Part shown: positions 1-12,886 of the stretch, in pieces
How positions within the stretch are numbered: the stretch's first letter is position 1
How the letters are laid out: each line of letters begins with the position of its first letter
Origin: Ophioceras dolichostomum
Taxonomy: Eukaryota > Ascomycota > Sordariomycetes > Magnaporthales > Ophioceraceae
Assembly (NCBI GenBank): GCA_003049485.1
Contig: PYST01000180.1
Coordinates: 1-64,000 of the forward strand
Direction of reading: 5' to 3'
Length of the DNA: 64,000 nt
The notes under the pieces: generated by a model
What the model saw: the letters and a program-made list of their open reading frames with translations, nothing else
What the model was told of the DNA's origin: nothing
Databases searched by the model: none
Position numbers and translations under genes: made by a program

Positions 1-79
1 GAGGGAGGAGGTGTGGTGGTGCGAGAGATTTTCGGCTTGCTAGGTTCTTGGTTTGTTGTTTCGTTCTTTTTTGGACTAG

Positions 80-103
80 ACGAACGAACGAACGAACGAA
101 CGG
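80..103. repeat. GAAC tetranucleotide microsatellite
   Basis: About five to six copies of the unit GAAC follow one another. It lies in DNA without a gene, and no function is visible. Confidence 0.8.
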
Positions 104-3100
104 CAAAGCACCTACCTAAGGCAAGTACGCGGCAGCAGCAACTCGTGGCGAGCGGACTCGTGGCGAGACGGGCTCGACCTACGGTCCATTGACAAAAATC
201 GCCCGCCGAGCCGCCCTTCGTGTATGTACCTACATGTAGTGCGTGCCCCGGGCAAGCATGCAGACCACCTGGATAGCGAGTTGATTTCGAGGGACTCGCT
301 CGCCCGAGTGAAGTTGCATCGGAAGGTTGTACACCAGCGGCAACGCCCGGTTTGGGATTGCAACTTACAGCTCTTGTCGTGTTTTCAGCTGGCTGGCCGG
401 GAAGTCCTTTCTTGTCTCACACAGCTGTTGGGGCAGCGGTCAGGTAGGGTGTGTTGGCAGTGAGTTTGGCTGTTGGTGATGCTTGGCTGGCTTTGCTGGC
501 TGGTAAACAGAACAGCAACCTTCAGATCTTGTCAGTAGGAGGGATGGGCTGAAAAGCAAAATGAACGGTTTGCGGTCTGTGCGAGTTTCGGCTAGAACAA
601 TTCGATTAACTCTGTTCCTCTGTTCACTTCCTCTTGCACCGGGACAAAGCCTGGAGAGCTAATTCGATTTAAAGTCGGAGACTTGGCGAGGCGAAAGCGA
701 TTTGAGTTTGTGGCCATGTGGTCGCGACGGGTAGGCGGGAATGATGCTGAGGTCCAGGCCTGGACTGCTGACAAGCGTGCCTGCCTGAATGCTTGTTCAT
801 CCAGCTGGCCCCGGCGGCAGTTGCCCCAGGCCTGCCTGCCTCAAATGGATGTCAAATGGGCTGTGAGAATGCAGGCCACTATCATGCGCACCTGCTTATT
901 AGATAGTGGTAGAATAAGCATTACGGCATGTACAGTAACAGATCTCGAGTCCCCCAACTCCACTATTCTTAGCATGTCAAAGCTGGTTTAGTCATCAGGA
1001 TGCCAACACCAGGCGCAGCGCGCGCAGCACCTCGCGCAGCCTCTCGGGATCCTAATCCTACACGAATAAACAAGCTGCCTAACAGGTGTCCCAGCCGTCT
1101 TTCGAAACCAGTTTGATGTCTTGCTGCAAGAAACCATGGGATTCCGAAATGGGGACTTTTTTGGCATCGATCGTTTCTTGATTGAAACACTCGCTACCTC
1201 CCGGGATTGCTCAATATAAAGTCTCGGGCTCGGCTCCGCTTTACATGTCCTCTGCATCGTCCTGGCCCGGCAGTTCGGGCTCATGGCGCTTTTGCGGCTC
1301 TATCCGCCGCCACCGCGACATGGACCTCCATGAGACCTCGGCGCCACGACCGCACATGGCGACCGGCGGCTTCGTCAAATCCCAGATCGGTCAGTTCAGT
1401 CAGTTCATGCCTTTCTTTTCCCTGTCTAGTCCCCCACCTCTGGGACTTGTACTTCCTATTCTGGACCGCCTTGAGCCTCGAAATCTGGATGTTTCCTCGA
1501 TCCTTTCCAGGCACCACCCAATTGGAAACGTGGGGGAGGCTGGACAGATGATTCTTGGTCGCAAGGTTTCGTTGGAGATTGATTGCCAAGTGGGCAGGCT
1601 GGGGAGAGGTTTCTCACAATTTCACACACGCTTCTCTCTCTGATGGGAAACGCCATGCCATGCATGCGCCATAGTAAGGTCTCCATAAATATAAATCCCA
1701 CCGCACTGCTCGTGTAATCCTTCTCCAGCCCTACCAAAACGTTATGTTTCTTGATCCGTCGTTTGCTGCCACAGACAGTGAGAAAGAGATAGCATGTCTA
1801 GCCCAGGTCTTTTTCCATGCTTTCTTTCCCCAATGGCCCCCCCTTCCATTCCCATTCTCCCTCTTCCCCCGGAACTTCGGTCCCGACCGACCTGTGTAGC
1901 CGCCACACAATCCTTAATATTCTTTCTCAGCTGTTGTTGTAACATGACACAGCTCTGATCAGATCTGATCCTAGTCTAGCCTGATTTCTTAGTGTTCCCT
2001 CGCTCACCTAGTGCTGTCCCCCAGCAGGCAAAGCAACGAACAAAAGAAACAACGGACATGTTTGAGGGTTGCCAACAGCGGCCGCATTGTCGGCAGAGCA
2101 GGCCGGAGCAGCCCGCCGCCACAAGGCTTTCTCCACTTTCGATTCGGCTTGGTTATATGATTATATACCGTCCAGTGCCCCCATTACAAAATATGGCAGC
2201 CTGAAAGGGATCGCGTGCGGCCCGTCGCAGATTGCTTGTGTGTCCGAACCCCTTCGGCCGTTGTTGGGATGCCACTTTCCCCAACTCCCCCCTCCCTGGC
2301 TCCTTCGGCAGACAGGGAGGCAGAGATGCAGAGATGCAGAAAAAAAACAGGTGGCAGGATTCCAAGAATACCGTGCTGCTTGTCTGCCGGCCGCCAGTAC
2401 CATGGAGGCGTAGCCCGGATCTTCAGGCAGCGAGATTTCTCTCTCGGATCCTGCCTCTCTCTCTCGTCGTCTACACCAGACAGACCGGACCACCTGACGC
2501 ACTCACATACTGTCTGCTGTTCTTTCCACCACGCCAGCCCAGTTGGTGTCGTTGTCTGGTTGGGCCCGCCTGTCTGTTTCGCCTTGTCTGCTGCGTCCTG
2601 GCGAGGTTATGTCTTCGGTGTCTCCATCCTGGCAGTTAGAGTAGTGGGCATGGCCTCCGTTGAATGGGCCGTAGGCCATTAGCACGGCCGTTGGCACGGG
2701 CATTGGTACAGGCCTTGGCATAGGCTTGGAAATGGGAGATGGTGGAGATGAAGATATCGCAGCCGCGAGTGAGCCTCATTGTCGACGCACCCCATGCATG
2801 GCCCGCCAGCCCGCCAGCCCACCCCACGCGCCCATACCGTTGTTTCTGTCATCGGGACTTATGGCCCTAGGCCGGGCTGTTTCTTTGCCACCGTCCCATC
2901 GAAATCTCCGTTCCATCACATATCAAACATTACAGGTCATGGCCACCACAACGCAGCCGCCACCACCACCACCACCATCATTATCACCACCGCCGCCCGC
3001 CAACACCTAGCCGCAAACAACACACGAGACCAGGCCGCTCTCACTGTGTTCGGCCAACGGCCCCCGAAACTCGTGGGGTTTGGACTGTGGACCCTGCAGT

Positions 3101-3639
3101 CGACCTCCCACCACCTACTCCTCCTGCATGGCGTGGGGAGAGATCAGGTAATAGAGAGATACTGATGCCTATGCTTCCGTGGGAGTATGCCACCGTCCCA
3201 TCCCATCCCTTCGCCTGGCCTGCCGGCTCTTAATTCAGCTCCCGATGCTTCTTTTGGGGGTTGCGTCTCTTCCAGGGGGTGTACCGGTGGCACCTGGCGG
3301 GTCCCAGTCCCTGGCGAGGGATGGGAATCCTTCTTTTCCCTTTTTTCTTTTCTTGGCTTCTTCGATGGCCAGCCTGGGCTTCTATTGCATCACACCTGCC
3401 TATACTTTCTCTCACACATACATGCACAGCTGTGGGAAACTTTGTTTCTATCTTTTCAACTTCGGGCCATATTGTTGTCCTCCTCCCCCAAATAGGGCAA
3501 ACAGGAGGCAAGCAAGGGCGAAGCACTCAGCTCACCCGGACTAGGCTCGAAAGAATAAATACCTTTTGGTGAATCTTGATCCGAGCTATCTCTCGTCACG
3601 ATTCCGAGTCTTGATGCTTCATCATCATCTGACGCCACA

Positions 3640-3860
3640 ACGAGAGATACATCGATCCCCTGTCCTGTCTATCTATCTGCCTGCTTGCTTTTTACCTGCC
3701 TGCCTAGCCCAGCAAGCCGAGCAAGACTAACACCCATCTCGCAAATCTGCGTCGCGTTGCGCGTAGTGCTGGTGGTGGTGGTGGTTGCATTCCCTAGTCC
3801 GTCTTTGCCTGCCCCCCTTTTTACCCCCTTACACTTTTTTTCTCTTCTGCCTGCGCGGGA
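3640..3860 (+). promoter_or_regulatory. Pyrimidine-rich tract before the Zn(II)2Cys6 gene
   Basis: The stretch is dominated by C and T (CTGCCTGCC and CTTTTTTTCTC runs) and ends about 45 nt before the start codon. Such CT boxes commonly mark transcription start areas in filamentous fungi; assigning it to this gene is an inference from position. Confidence 0.4.
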
Positions 3861-3905
3861 CCGGGTATCCTCGCTCTGTTACCCCCCACAACGCCACGAC
3901 ACACG

Positions 3906-5870
3906 ATGCAGCGTCAACGTAAATTCCACCGGAGATCACGGAACGGATGCAAGTCATGCAAGCAACGCCATGTTCGGTGCGACGGTGGGAAACCCGTATG
4001 GTAAGTCCGAGCGCTCGTACGTCGGATATGTTTTTGGTCGGGCGGGCTTCGTCATCACCATGTCCGTGCCGGCTTCATGGATTAGCCCGCTTTCCAGGCA
4101 GAAGCTCTCGCATTAGACGGCAGACGATGAGGCGGATAGATATACGAACGAGGCACAATGGTTGTCGCCTTAGTTAGCTACCCCTGAGCGAGCGACTGAC
4201 CAGCTAACTAACTGATGACACACTCTCTCTCTTCGTCGTGTAGTGCGAACTGTGTCCGAACAGGAGGCACCTGCGTTTTCGGCGATCCCTTCATCACCGT
4301 ATCGGGATACTCCTCGGATGGCCCTAGCCAACAACAGGTCGAGGCGAGCGAGTCGTCCGCCGGCAGCAGTAGCTTGGCGGGGTCTGTCACATCGGCATCG
4401 GAGGATGATACCATTACCAGCCCGCCGGTTCAGCTCACCCCGGACTCACGATGGCTACTCGAATCCAGTACGTCGACTATGTTACCACTATCCTTGCTCC
4501 ATCCAGGCGTGGGCTGGATACGACCCTCTGCTTTCTGGAGCTCTGCGTGGATGGATGACCTATGACTTATAAGGCTGACGACGAATGATAGTGAGGTTTC
4601 GTCTTGGCAGATGGCTGACTGGGCTGCCGGGGATAACTGGAAGGGTACCCCGAGATTCATTCGTGTAAGTTTGTCGGGACGTCCGTCCCACCTGGCGGCA
4701 TGCCTACTCGTCTCCTGCCAACCTCGGATTTGCTTATTTTCTTAGGGCTGCTGACTGACCGACTGGCCATCGTAATTTCTGCCGATAGCGTCAACACCGC
4801 TCTCTCGCAGCCCGGACGACTTCATGGAGCCATGATATTGGAAGCAGTCAGGAAGGTATGGGACGGCGAGTCACTCGAGGACGTGCGGGTTCCGTTGCTC
4901 CACCATAAGATGGAGGCTTGCCGGTTCGTCGGCCAGCGAATCCAGAACCCGGACACGGCGACCGACGTCGACACCGTCTTCGTCGTGGCTGTGCTCACGC
5001 TTCTCGAGGCTGCATTCTGGGAGTGCAGCATCGATGAGGCGGGCTATCCTGTGGAAACTCACATGAGTGGACTTCAGCGGATGCTCGCCACCCTGCCGAT
5101 ACCACAGGGCGGGCTCCAGTTGACACTGTTCCAGCGAGTGATCAGGATGTAAGTTTTTCCCGTCTCCGGTCTCCGCGTATCTTGACCTCTTGTATTCCTC
5201 TCCGACTTCAAGTCACCCGCTTATTAACGTCGTTCTGCTTGATCCACTTAGGGTAATGCAGGGCGTGCAAACAGGTCCTGGAGTCCGTGAACTGTACTAT
5301 TCTATGGGCAACACTCACATGGCGCTGGTGACGATGGCCAGCTACCCTAACACAGACTTGGGCTGGTCACAGGGGGACTGCACCCGGCTGGCCACGGAGG
5401 AGTACGCGCACCAGCTGGGCTTCACGCGCATACCAGACAACATGCCGCTCTTCATCCGACGAAGCCGCAGCACCTTCATGCTGACGTTCATCCACCTTAT
5501 CGCCACCGTCCGCCACTACATGGTCACGACGTACATGCTGAGCTGGCTGGTCGAGCACTTCCTGCACGACCTGGACCGCTCTGAGGCGGACATGGTCAGA
5601 GGCACGTGGGACAGGATCGTGTGGTTCTGGACGGCCATGTATGGCGCTGCCGCGGCGGCGAGCGCCGTCCCACGCAGTAGAGAAGAGGAGGTCGAGGTCG
5701 AGGCGTGGAGGGCCGCCTTTGCCGCGAAGATACGACTGGGCAGCTCGATCCTCGGCCTGAGGGACTGGCAGTCCACGGTGGCGTTGCTCCAACGTATCAA
5801 CTGGGAGGAGTCGTTCGATGGCGACACGGAGATGAGGAGAATCTGGGAAGAAGCGGTGGCAGAGGATTGA
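3906..5870 (+). CDS. Zn(II)2Cys6 fungal transcription factor
   Basis: This is a fungal nuclear regulator that should bind DNA through a binuclear zinc cluster; its target is unknown. Exons: 3906-4000, 4244-4467, 4592-4664, 4789-5148 and 5252-5870, giving 456 aa with reading phase kept across all four GT-AG introns. The zinc cluster sits at the N-terminus (about residues 15-42) and is split by intron 1. Its six cysteines have the canonical spacing C-x2-C-x6-C-x6-C-x2-C-x6-C (starting CKSCKQRHVRC), and the preceding stretch is basic (RQRKFHRRSR). A Ser-rich linker follows. The helical remainder resembles the 'fungal-specific transcription factor' regions of the PF11951 type, which is an inference from general character. 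The start is the ATG just before the basic arm, after a C/T-rich leader. The third exon is short (73 nt) and its frame was fixed by phase, so residues 107-131 are the least certain part. Confidence 0.88.
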
Positions 5871-6632
5871 CTCGTGGTGGCGGCGGTCCGCGCGTCGACG
5901 TATGGACCGCCTCGCTTTGGAGTTGTTGGAGGAGCACTAAGAGGAGGACCAAGAAGACAAGGAGGACTCATGCCGAGGAAAACATGGTAGACAAAAAAGC
6001 ACCAAGCATTCCCCCCTGAGACAGGCAGACATCACAAGTACATACGCACCATACCTTCGTACATCATGTAATATTGATCCATTTTTCTTCTCACAGATGT
6101 CCTCTATCGCTCACCACCCGCTGTCCTCTATGCTCCTCGCCCCGAACTGTGCTTCTGCCTGGGATCTATTGAGTCTAGCGGTTAGAGTGACGATGAGATG
6201 AGGCGGTACCTACCTCCTCGATCCAGCACGGAATGTTTCCGGCCAGTGAAACTATCCTCGCCTTACATCAGAGGCCAGCCTGTTTTGGCACTCTCAAGGT
6301 AAGGCTCTCGACAGAGGAGACTGACCGCTTCACGACAAACCTCTACACTCAGGGGCTGGTTTGTCAGCATGTCTGTCTGTGTCAATTTGGCCTGGCCCAG
6401 AGCGGCTTGGCACAGGAGTGAGAGAAGGTGACAGCCAGTGACAGTGACAGCTCACTCGCCCGCTTATCTCCAACATGTCTCTCAGCGAGGCGTGTGGTGA
6501 AAAAGGCACCTTTCGCTTTTCCACTTTCTCTCCTCGCTCGAAACTCCTCTCCACTCCTGACCATTGCCAACAAATCATGCAGCCGGCCGGACTCTGGACT
6601 TTCCCCGCTTTGAGAGACAAGGGCGTGTGATA

Positions 6633-6687
6633 GGAGACAGAGACAGAGACAGAGACAGAGACAGAGACAGAGACAGAGACAGAGAGA
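6633..6687. repeat. GACAGA hexanucleotide microsatellite
   Basis: About nine uninterrupted copies of the unit AGAGAC/GACAGA. It lies upstream of the C2H2 gene in DNA that I judge non-coding. Arrays of this kind often vary in length between strains. Confidence 0.9.
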
Positions 6688-8280
6688 GGCCATCCGTGGG
6701 CCATGAGAGAAAGGGTGTCTCACGACACCCCACGACGACTGGCGTTTCCATTGGACGGCATGCATGCTGCTCCATCCTGTGGTGAGACGCAGAGACAACG
6801 CATACAGTCCTTTCCCGGCAGAGCGGGCACTCTGGTCGGCCAATGGTACAGATGGAGCGCCGGTGGAACCAATAGCAAACACGCTCAAAGAGGTCCCTTC
6901 GCTCCCTTTGGTCGCACTGCTTGCTCTCTTCTCAGCGTAGCTGTACGCACGATGCATCTCGACTGCCCCGTTTCGGCCGTGGTGGCCGTGCCGCCCTCGC
7001 CCACTCGACCACCTTTCTCTGGCGAAGGCTGAGCACTGTGAGGCACTGGGAGCGGAAAGAAGCGTCAGGAAGGAAGGGAAGGAGGAGCAAGCTAAGACCA
7101 ACGGCTAGCTCTCCACCAAAAGGAAGAACAAGCGCAAGACAGCCCTGGAGAGCGCCTCATGGGAAGCGAATGAGAAACGTCATGTTGTTTATCGAACCCG
7201 GACTGTCACCCTCGAGAGCATTGCTTCCTAGGTGTATGGCCACGGAGCGGAGTCTTCGGAGCAGGGAAATTGAGGTCGGCCACTCTGGCGGCCCGGAGGT
7301 GTGACAAGAGACGCTCGAGAAGGGAAGGAACAAACTTGTCGATAGAAAGCGGGGTAGGTTGGAGGGGTTGGTGTCAAAATGTCAACCACGTTCAAACATC
7401 AATTGAACCACCATTGACGTACGCAACCGCCCGTCTCCGTCGACCTCTCTCTCTCCTCCTCCTTCTCTTCTTGTCTCTCGTCTTCTCTCGACAAAAAACG
7501 CCGGCACTGTCGGGCGGGGCGCGGCCCAGCTCCTCGCCAATGCCAATCTGACCTGCTGCATTGATGAGTTGTCAGTGCAGGAAACAGGAGTACTCCCTGT
7601 CGAGACGAAGCCAATTGGGGCTTCCTCGGCGCCTGATAGGCCGGGGAAGCTTCCTGAGGCTCCACTAGAGGGCCATCCGGGCCACTCAGCGCGTTGACAA
7701 GACCAAGAAATCAAGGAAAAAGAAATGCCAACCAAGCAATATTTCCCTCTCACTTTTCTCACACACTCTCTCTCTGTCGACGACGACAGAATGGCGGTGG
7801 GCAAGGGCGTGTGCGACACCGCAAGCACACGCCCGTCTTGCCGGCCGGAGGACCGCCCCAACAGCCTATGAGACGGCGGTGTCGCCGGCCAAAGTTGGCT
7901 GCGAGCTGCAACTTCAATCTCATTCACCTGTTGGCTGCTGCCAAGCTGAGCTGGCATTCACACAATATTTTCTCTCGACGCACTCGACGCACTCTTGATG
8001 CACACGCCCTGCAGCTCGCCAGTAGCAGCAGCAGCAGCCAGCCTTTCCTGCGACCAATGTGACGGCCAGGAGTGTGATAACGCGCAAGACAGGTGGATGA
8101 CCATGTCAGAAAGAGGGGAAAGGAAGGGAACAGAAAGCAAGAAGCAGGCTGGCTGGCGGCAGACGTGAAATTAATACATGGGAAAAAACGAGGGAGAGGA
8201 GGACAGCGGCTCCACGAAGCAGATGAGCGGAGCCTAAATAATTGTCGAGTTATCGTCGAGCGACGTTATAACCCAACGAG

Positions 8281-8570
8281 ACCCCCTCCCACCCATCTCG
8301 TCCTCCTTCTCTCTCTTTTTCCTCTTTTCCTTTCGTTCCAGCCCAACCAGAATCAATTCCAAGATAGCTGCCCAACCTCAACCTCACCTTTCTCCCTCCC
8401 TCCCTCCTCGCTTCTCACACCACTCGCTGCCAGCTCACCACCCACCCACACCATTCTTCCTCGCCCGGCTTGTTCGTGTGTTCTCGCTCTTTCTGTCTCC
8501 GTCCATACTGCCACCTCCCAACTCTCACCTGTCCTGGTCGACCATTCCCTGAGGAGTCCCACCGCATATT
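8281..8570 (+). promoter_or_regulatory. Long C/T-rich tract, probable transcription start area
   Basis: Nearly all pyrimidine on the plus strand, with repeated TCCCTCC and CTTTTCC runs, starting just after an A/T-rich GTTATAAC box (about 8264). It lies 350-640 nt before the proposed start codon at 8917, so it fits the promoter and leader of the C2H2 gene. Confidence 0.4.
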
Positions 8571-8916
8571 AGATCGTCACTCCCTGTTCGACCCAGACCC
8601 AGTCCAGCCGGTTTGCCCAAGGATCCGTCTCCCAGTCGTACTGCTTCTTTAACCCAAAGTCGCACGCACAACTGCTTTCTCTTGTCAACCAGCTTTCATT
8701 CCAGCTTCCAACCAACCCAGGATATCCCATCTTCTGCTGCCCGGATCTTCCGTTCGGTCGACAACCAAGACCCGTCAGCACTTTGACTTTGGTGCTGATC
8801 TACAACCAGCAAACTCCTCTCCCGCTCCCATCTGGATTACCACAAACCACTGTTACCACTGGATATACCACCCACTGGCCGTTTCTTTGCCGTCAATACC
8901 CTGTCTGGACGCCATC

Positions 8917-11900
8917 ATGCCGGCCTACAAACATCACGAAGTGGACGATGTCCGCACCCCCGCCAGGTATTTTGCATTCTGATTTTCTTGCGTTTCAACC
9001 CTGGGAGGTCCTTCTGCTTTTCGCGTACTTGCTTTTCTGGGTTCTGTCATGTTTTCACAAAATTTTGGCGTTTCTCGGCTTTTTTTTTTGCATTTTTCGC
9101 TGCTCTTCGGCGGGCGAAGTTTCCACCTCGGAGAGGACCGCCTGGCGCGGCGATCTCTCTCTTCTCCCCCGGATTTCTCCCAGGATTCAACTTCACCAGG
9201 ATCACACCTTTCAAGGCCCCAATTCTCCAGGAGGCGATACGCGCCACTCTTGTTCACCCTTTCCACAGGGTTCCCCAGGATGGATTTTCCCAGGATCTCG
9301 AGGCCCAAAGCAGACCAGCCGTCTTTCCCAGGACAAGGACTTGCCAGGACCTTCTTCTAATCCACTCGTGCTGTGCACAGGGATTCTGTAGCCTCTGGGC
9401 TATTAAAGACTTCATACATCAGCGTGAGTATCACCCCGCAACTCGTGAGAACAGTAACAGCAGCCCGCCTAAGGATCGGACGGCGTCCAGCCTGCAGGAC
9501 TCTCTCCTTTGCTCTGTCTGCCATGGAGACATCACCGGATGTGTCGGGACCAGGATTGCCACCCCTGGATTCGACTGCTGCCACCTAAGGACACCGGATA
9601 CCGCCTGAAAAGCCCCCGGAACTGCCACTGGAACCACTGGAACCACCACTCCTGGACTGCCACACCAAGGACACTCTGCCGTGCTCTGTTTTGCTCTGCT
9701 GCTCCCCAAGGACGCTTAGGATCTGCTCTTGCTGTGGACCGTCTGGCCCCGGACCCGCTGCAAACGAGCTCTCGTTCTCCCTGCCACTGCATTTCCCGCC
9801 CGTTGTGCTTCGCTGCATCCCGTGTGTGTCATGTCGGTCGGGTTAGCAAGGACTCGGAACCTAGGGCAATTTTACTTTGATTGCCTGTGCAGCCGCACGC
9901 CAACTGGATTTCTGTTCCACTCGATGGACCTCTCTCTCCCACCTCAAGGACTGGACCCCGGACACTGAACCGCGCCGCGCACCCTGAAGTACTGAGCCTG
10001 GAACTCCCCTGAAACTCCCTTGGAGCTCACGCCTGCGTACCTCTTGACTTGAGAGTGTTGGGCTGTGTGAACCGCATAGCAACACCGCTGGACATGAAAA
10101 CAGCGACCCTGGGACTTGTTGGCGTCTCTGGAGACGTGTCACCTGACTGGCGAACAACCTCTGGAACTTCCTGCCACATCTGCCCTGGATGGACCCTGGT
10201 GTTTGGGCACCAACCCTGGAAACACTGACCCAAGGATATACCTAAAGGACAGAGTACGTATCACGCAAGAAGCAACCACTGTGGATGCTGTATCGTCCCC
10301 CTGCTTGCCTACGTCATGCCAACTAACTGCAGGCCACGGCTCTCTAGTACACCTTGGACCCTAGCAAGCCACTACACTGACACCTGGACACTCCTGGACC
10401 TGCAATCTGACTTCTGACAACCTGGACCTTGGCCTCTCAACTCACCCACCACTCTGGATAATCACCAACCTAACCACCGGCGGGTCTGCCGTGTGTGTGA
10501 TCTGGAACCAGACCGGAACATCTCGCCGCTACCATACTCTTCAGGATCTCTTTCTCTTCGTGGACTTTTGATGTTTCCTCTTTTCTCTATTCAACGGGCA
10601 GGACATACCGTCCCTTGTCGTTGTAGAAGTCCATCGCATTAGTCTGGTTTGTGACTCTTGGCCCTCACCCCCTGTAACCCACCCCGTTGCCCAAACTAAC
10701 CGATCTGTGCTGAACAGGAACAAAGCTGTGCCATTCTCTTGAGGGGACTTACTTGACTTGTATCATTTCATTACGTCGACGGTCTCTTTCTGGCTGCCAT
10801 GATCATCTGTCGCGGCTCTCGGGTTGTCATTTCTTATGTCGTTGCGTGCGCGTCGGAACCGTAACGGTGGAGAACAGCACACTAACCAACACCCTACAGC
10901 GACTACTCGTTTGCGACCCAGGCCACTTCTTCCACCCTGATGCCGTCTCCTGGTTCCGGGATGTTTCCTTTCTCTCAAACAGGACCAGCGGACCTCGGCG
11001 GTTCGACCTGGGATTCCTCAACAGTTGAAGGCACACAGAACTACTCAGACTACCACCAGGACCAGGGAGCCGGCGATGCCTACTCCCCCTACACCCTTGG
11101 CCAGGTCACCCCAACCCGCGGGGAGGAGGTGATGAATGACTTCCACAACAAGTGGCACGTGTCTGCCGCCCCGGAGGCGTCGGCCACGCCCAGCGCTGAG
11201 CCCATGCGCCGGATCACATCCAGGAGTTCCAGCGGAAGCCCCAGACAAGGACCCTCTTCATCAGCTCTGGCTCAAGCCTCACAGCTTCAATATGAGCACA
11301 TGACAACAGGTAATGCCTCCGTCGCTACGGCCGCTGGCCGCATTGGAGACGTCAACCAGTACCTGGACCTCGAGGCCATGAGCGTCTCGTCGAGGACCCT
11401 CTACCCTGCCCTGGCCCCCTCGGCCTATCCTGATGGACTCCCCTACGGCCCCGTGGCCCCGGCCCTTGCTCAGCACGTGGACCCCACGTGCACCCAGATG
11501 CAGATGGACTTCGAGCCTGGCATGGCTGTCACCTCGCCCTCAGGCTCCTGGGATTCCTACAGCCCCACCTTCGGAAGGTCCCCCTCTCCCATCTTTGATG
11601 AGTCGATCAACCCCTGGATGAACCATCTCGGATCTGTATCGTCACCCACAGAGACCACCGGATCTTCGCCTGACTACCAAGGCCATTCTCCCCAGTATGT
11701 GGCCACTGTCGACAACAGCGAGCCGTTGTTGACCCCGAATGCCTCGCACTTGACACCAGCTTCTCACACAGAACCCTCTACCAGGATCAGCCGGAAGTAC
11801 TCTGGAGGCCAGCAGCTGCTGGCGCCTGCCGACGACCGCCACTACTCGCACATGATGCCCGATGAGTACTCCTCCTCCCTCCAGCCCGCCTTCGGCGCCC

Positions 11901-12886
11901 CGCGCATGGCTGGAGTCAGCGTCAGCGATGGCGAGTCTTCTGCCCGGGACCACGCCCTCTACAAGCACGCCACCCCACAGAGCGATGGCCTCTTCCACTG
12001 CCCCTGGGAGGGCCAGGAGGGCTGCACCCACAAGCCCGAGAAGCTCAAGTGCAACTACGAGTAAGACGACGACAATGCCTGAACCCTCTTCCCGCCTTCC
12101 CACCTTCTCCCTTTTATCCCCTGCTTTCCCCAAACTAACCACAAAACCCCGCCCGGTCTTGGTGTAAAAAGTAAATTCGTGGACTCCCACCTGAAACCCT
12201 ACCGCTGCAAGATGGAGTCGTGCGAGAACTCCAAGTTCTCCTCGACAGCCTGCCTTCTCCGTCACGAGCGAGAGGCCCACGGCATGCACGGCCACGGCGA
12301 GAAGCCGTACATGTGCACTTATGATGGGTGCGACCGCGCTCAGCCTGGCAATGGATTCCCCCGCCACTGGAACCTCAAGGACCACATGAAGCGGGTTCAC
12401 AACGATGTGGCCCCTCCCTCGCAGCTGGCCGTGTCGCCGCCTCCCTCTGGATCCTCCAGCTCCGGTTCCCACTCTGGCTCTACCTCCGGATCCTCCGGCT
12501 CCCAGGCCCAGGCCAAGTCCCGCAAGCGGAAGAAGGACGGCACCTCCCAGGACTCTACTCCGACTTCCAGCCGGAAGTCGTCCTCCAAGAGCACCTCGTC
12601 CCAGGTCCAGACCCAGGCCTCTGCCCACCAATCCTTGGCGCCCGCCAGGGCCGAGGAACTTCCCCGGATTCCCAAGTCCGTGCAGAGATGGCACGAGCAC
12701 CAGCAGAAGCTCGCGTCCCTGGTCAGCGGCTTCACGGATCCCTACGACCCCAACATGGTCCACTACCTCACCGACGCCCAGGAGCACGTGAGTTCCATGC
12801 TCAAGATCTCCTCCAGGAAGGGACACGGCCACCACCACGGCTCTCGTGGAGAGTACCGCCGGTCGTACATGGACCAGAGTGGTTAA
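8917..12886 (+). CDS. C2H2 zinc-finger transcription factor
   Basis: Predicted nuclear DNA-binding regulator; target unknown. Exons: 8917-8966, 10900-12060 and 12172-12886, giving 641 aa. Exon 2 has a strong acceptor (branch-like CTAAC, then CTACAG) and needs an incoming phase of 2, which the short exon at 8917 (protein start MPAYKHHEVDD, good start context) supplies through a GT at 8967. If that exon is wrong, translation would start at the in-frame ATG 10940. The N-terminal 380 residues are Ser/Pro/Gly-rich. A Cys/His block at about 381-475 has a degenerate first unit (CPWEGQEGC) and two better fingers (YRC..C..H..H and YMCTYDGC..H..H). A Ser/Gly linker, a basic stretch KSRKRKKD (probable nuclear signal), a conserved-looking helix around KSVQRWHEHQQKL and a His-rich end follow. 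The first intron would be 1.9 kb, exceptional for a fungus. The finger arrangement resembles an uncharacterised Sordariomycete C2H2 family; I assign no symbol. Confidence 0.75.
8967..10899 (+). other. 1.9-kb first intron/leader rich in CTGGA and CCAGGA motifs
   Basis: Between the short first exon and the main exon of the C2H2 gene. Dozens of copies of CCAGGA, CTGGAC, CTGGAA and AAGGAC are scattered along the plus strand, especially 9180-10520. Other possible splice donors lie inside (GTGAGT at 9424, GTACGT at 10254), so untranslated or alternative exons may exist here. No long convincing coding frame is present. Calling it one intron is an inference from reading phase. Confidence 0.5.

Larger units (their letters stand above)
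1..3905. other. Intergenic/upstream region, no gene recognised
   Basis: Short ORFs occur in all frames but overlap each other and none shows a domain, codon bias or intron structure that convinces me. The stretch holds a small GAAC tetranucleotide repeat near its start, two copies of the ACCTAC-type motif (near 110 and 227), and C/T-rich tracts that become dense from about 3640 to 3860, immediately before the Zn(II)2Cys6 gene. It probably includes that gene's promoter and 5' leader. Confidence 0.55.
5871..8916. other. Intergenic region plus probable leader of the C2H2 gene
   Basis: No supported coding region. It contains a hexanucleotide microsatellite near 6633 and a GGTACCTACC motif near 6206. 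Long C/T-rich runs lie at about 7437-7495 and 8281-8570; the second is the best candidate for the promoter/transcription start of the downstream regulator. The ORFs here overlap in several frames and lack any recognisable domain. Confidence 0.55.
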
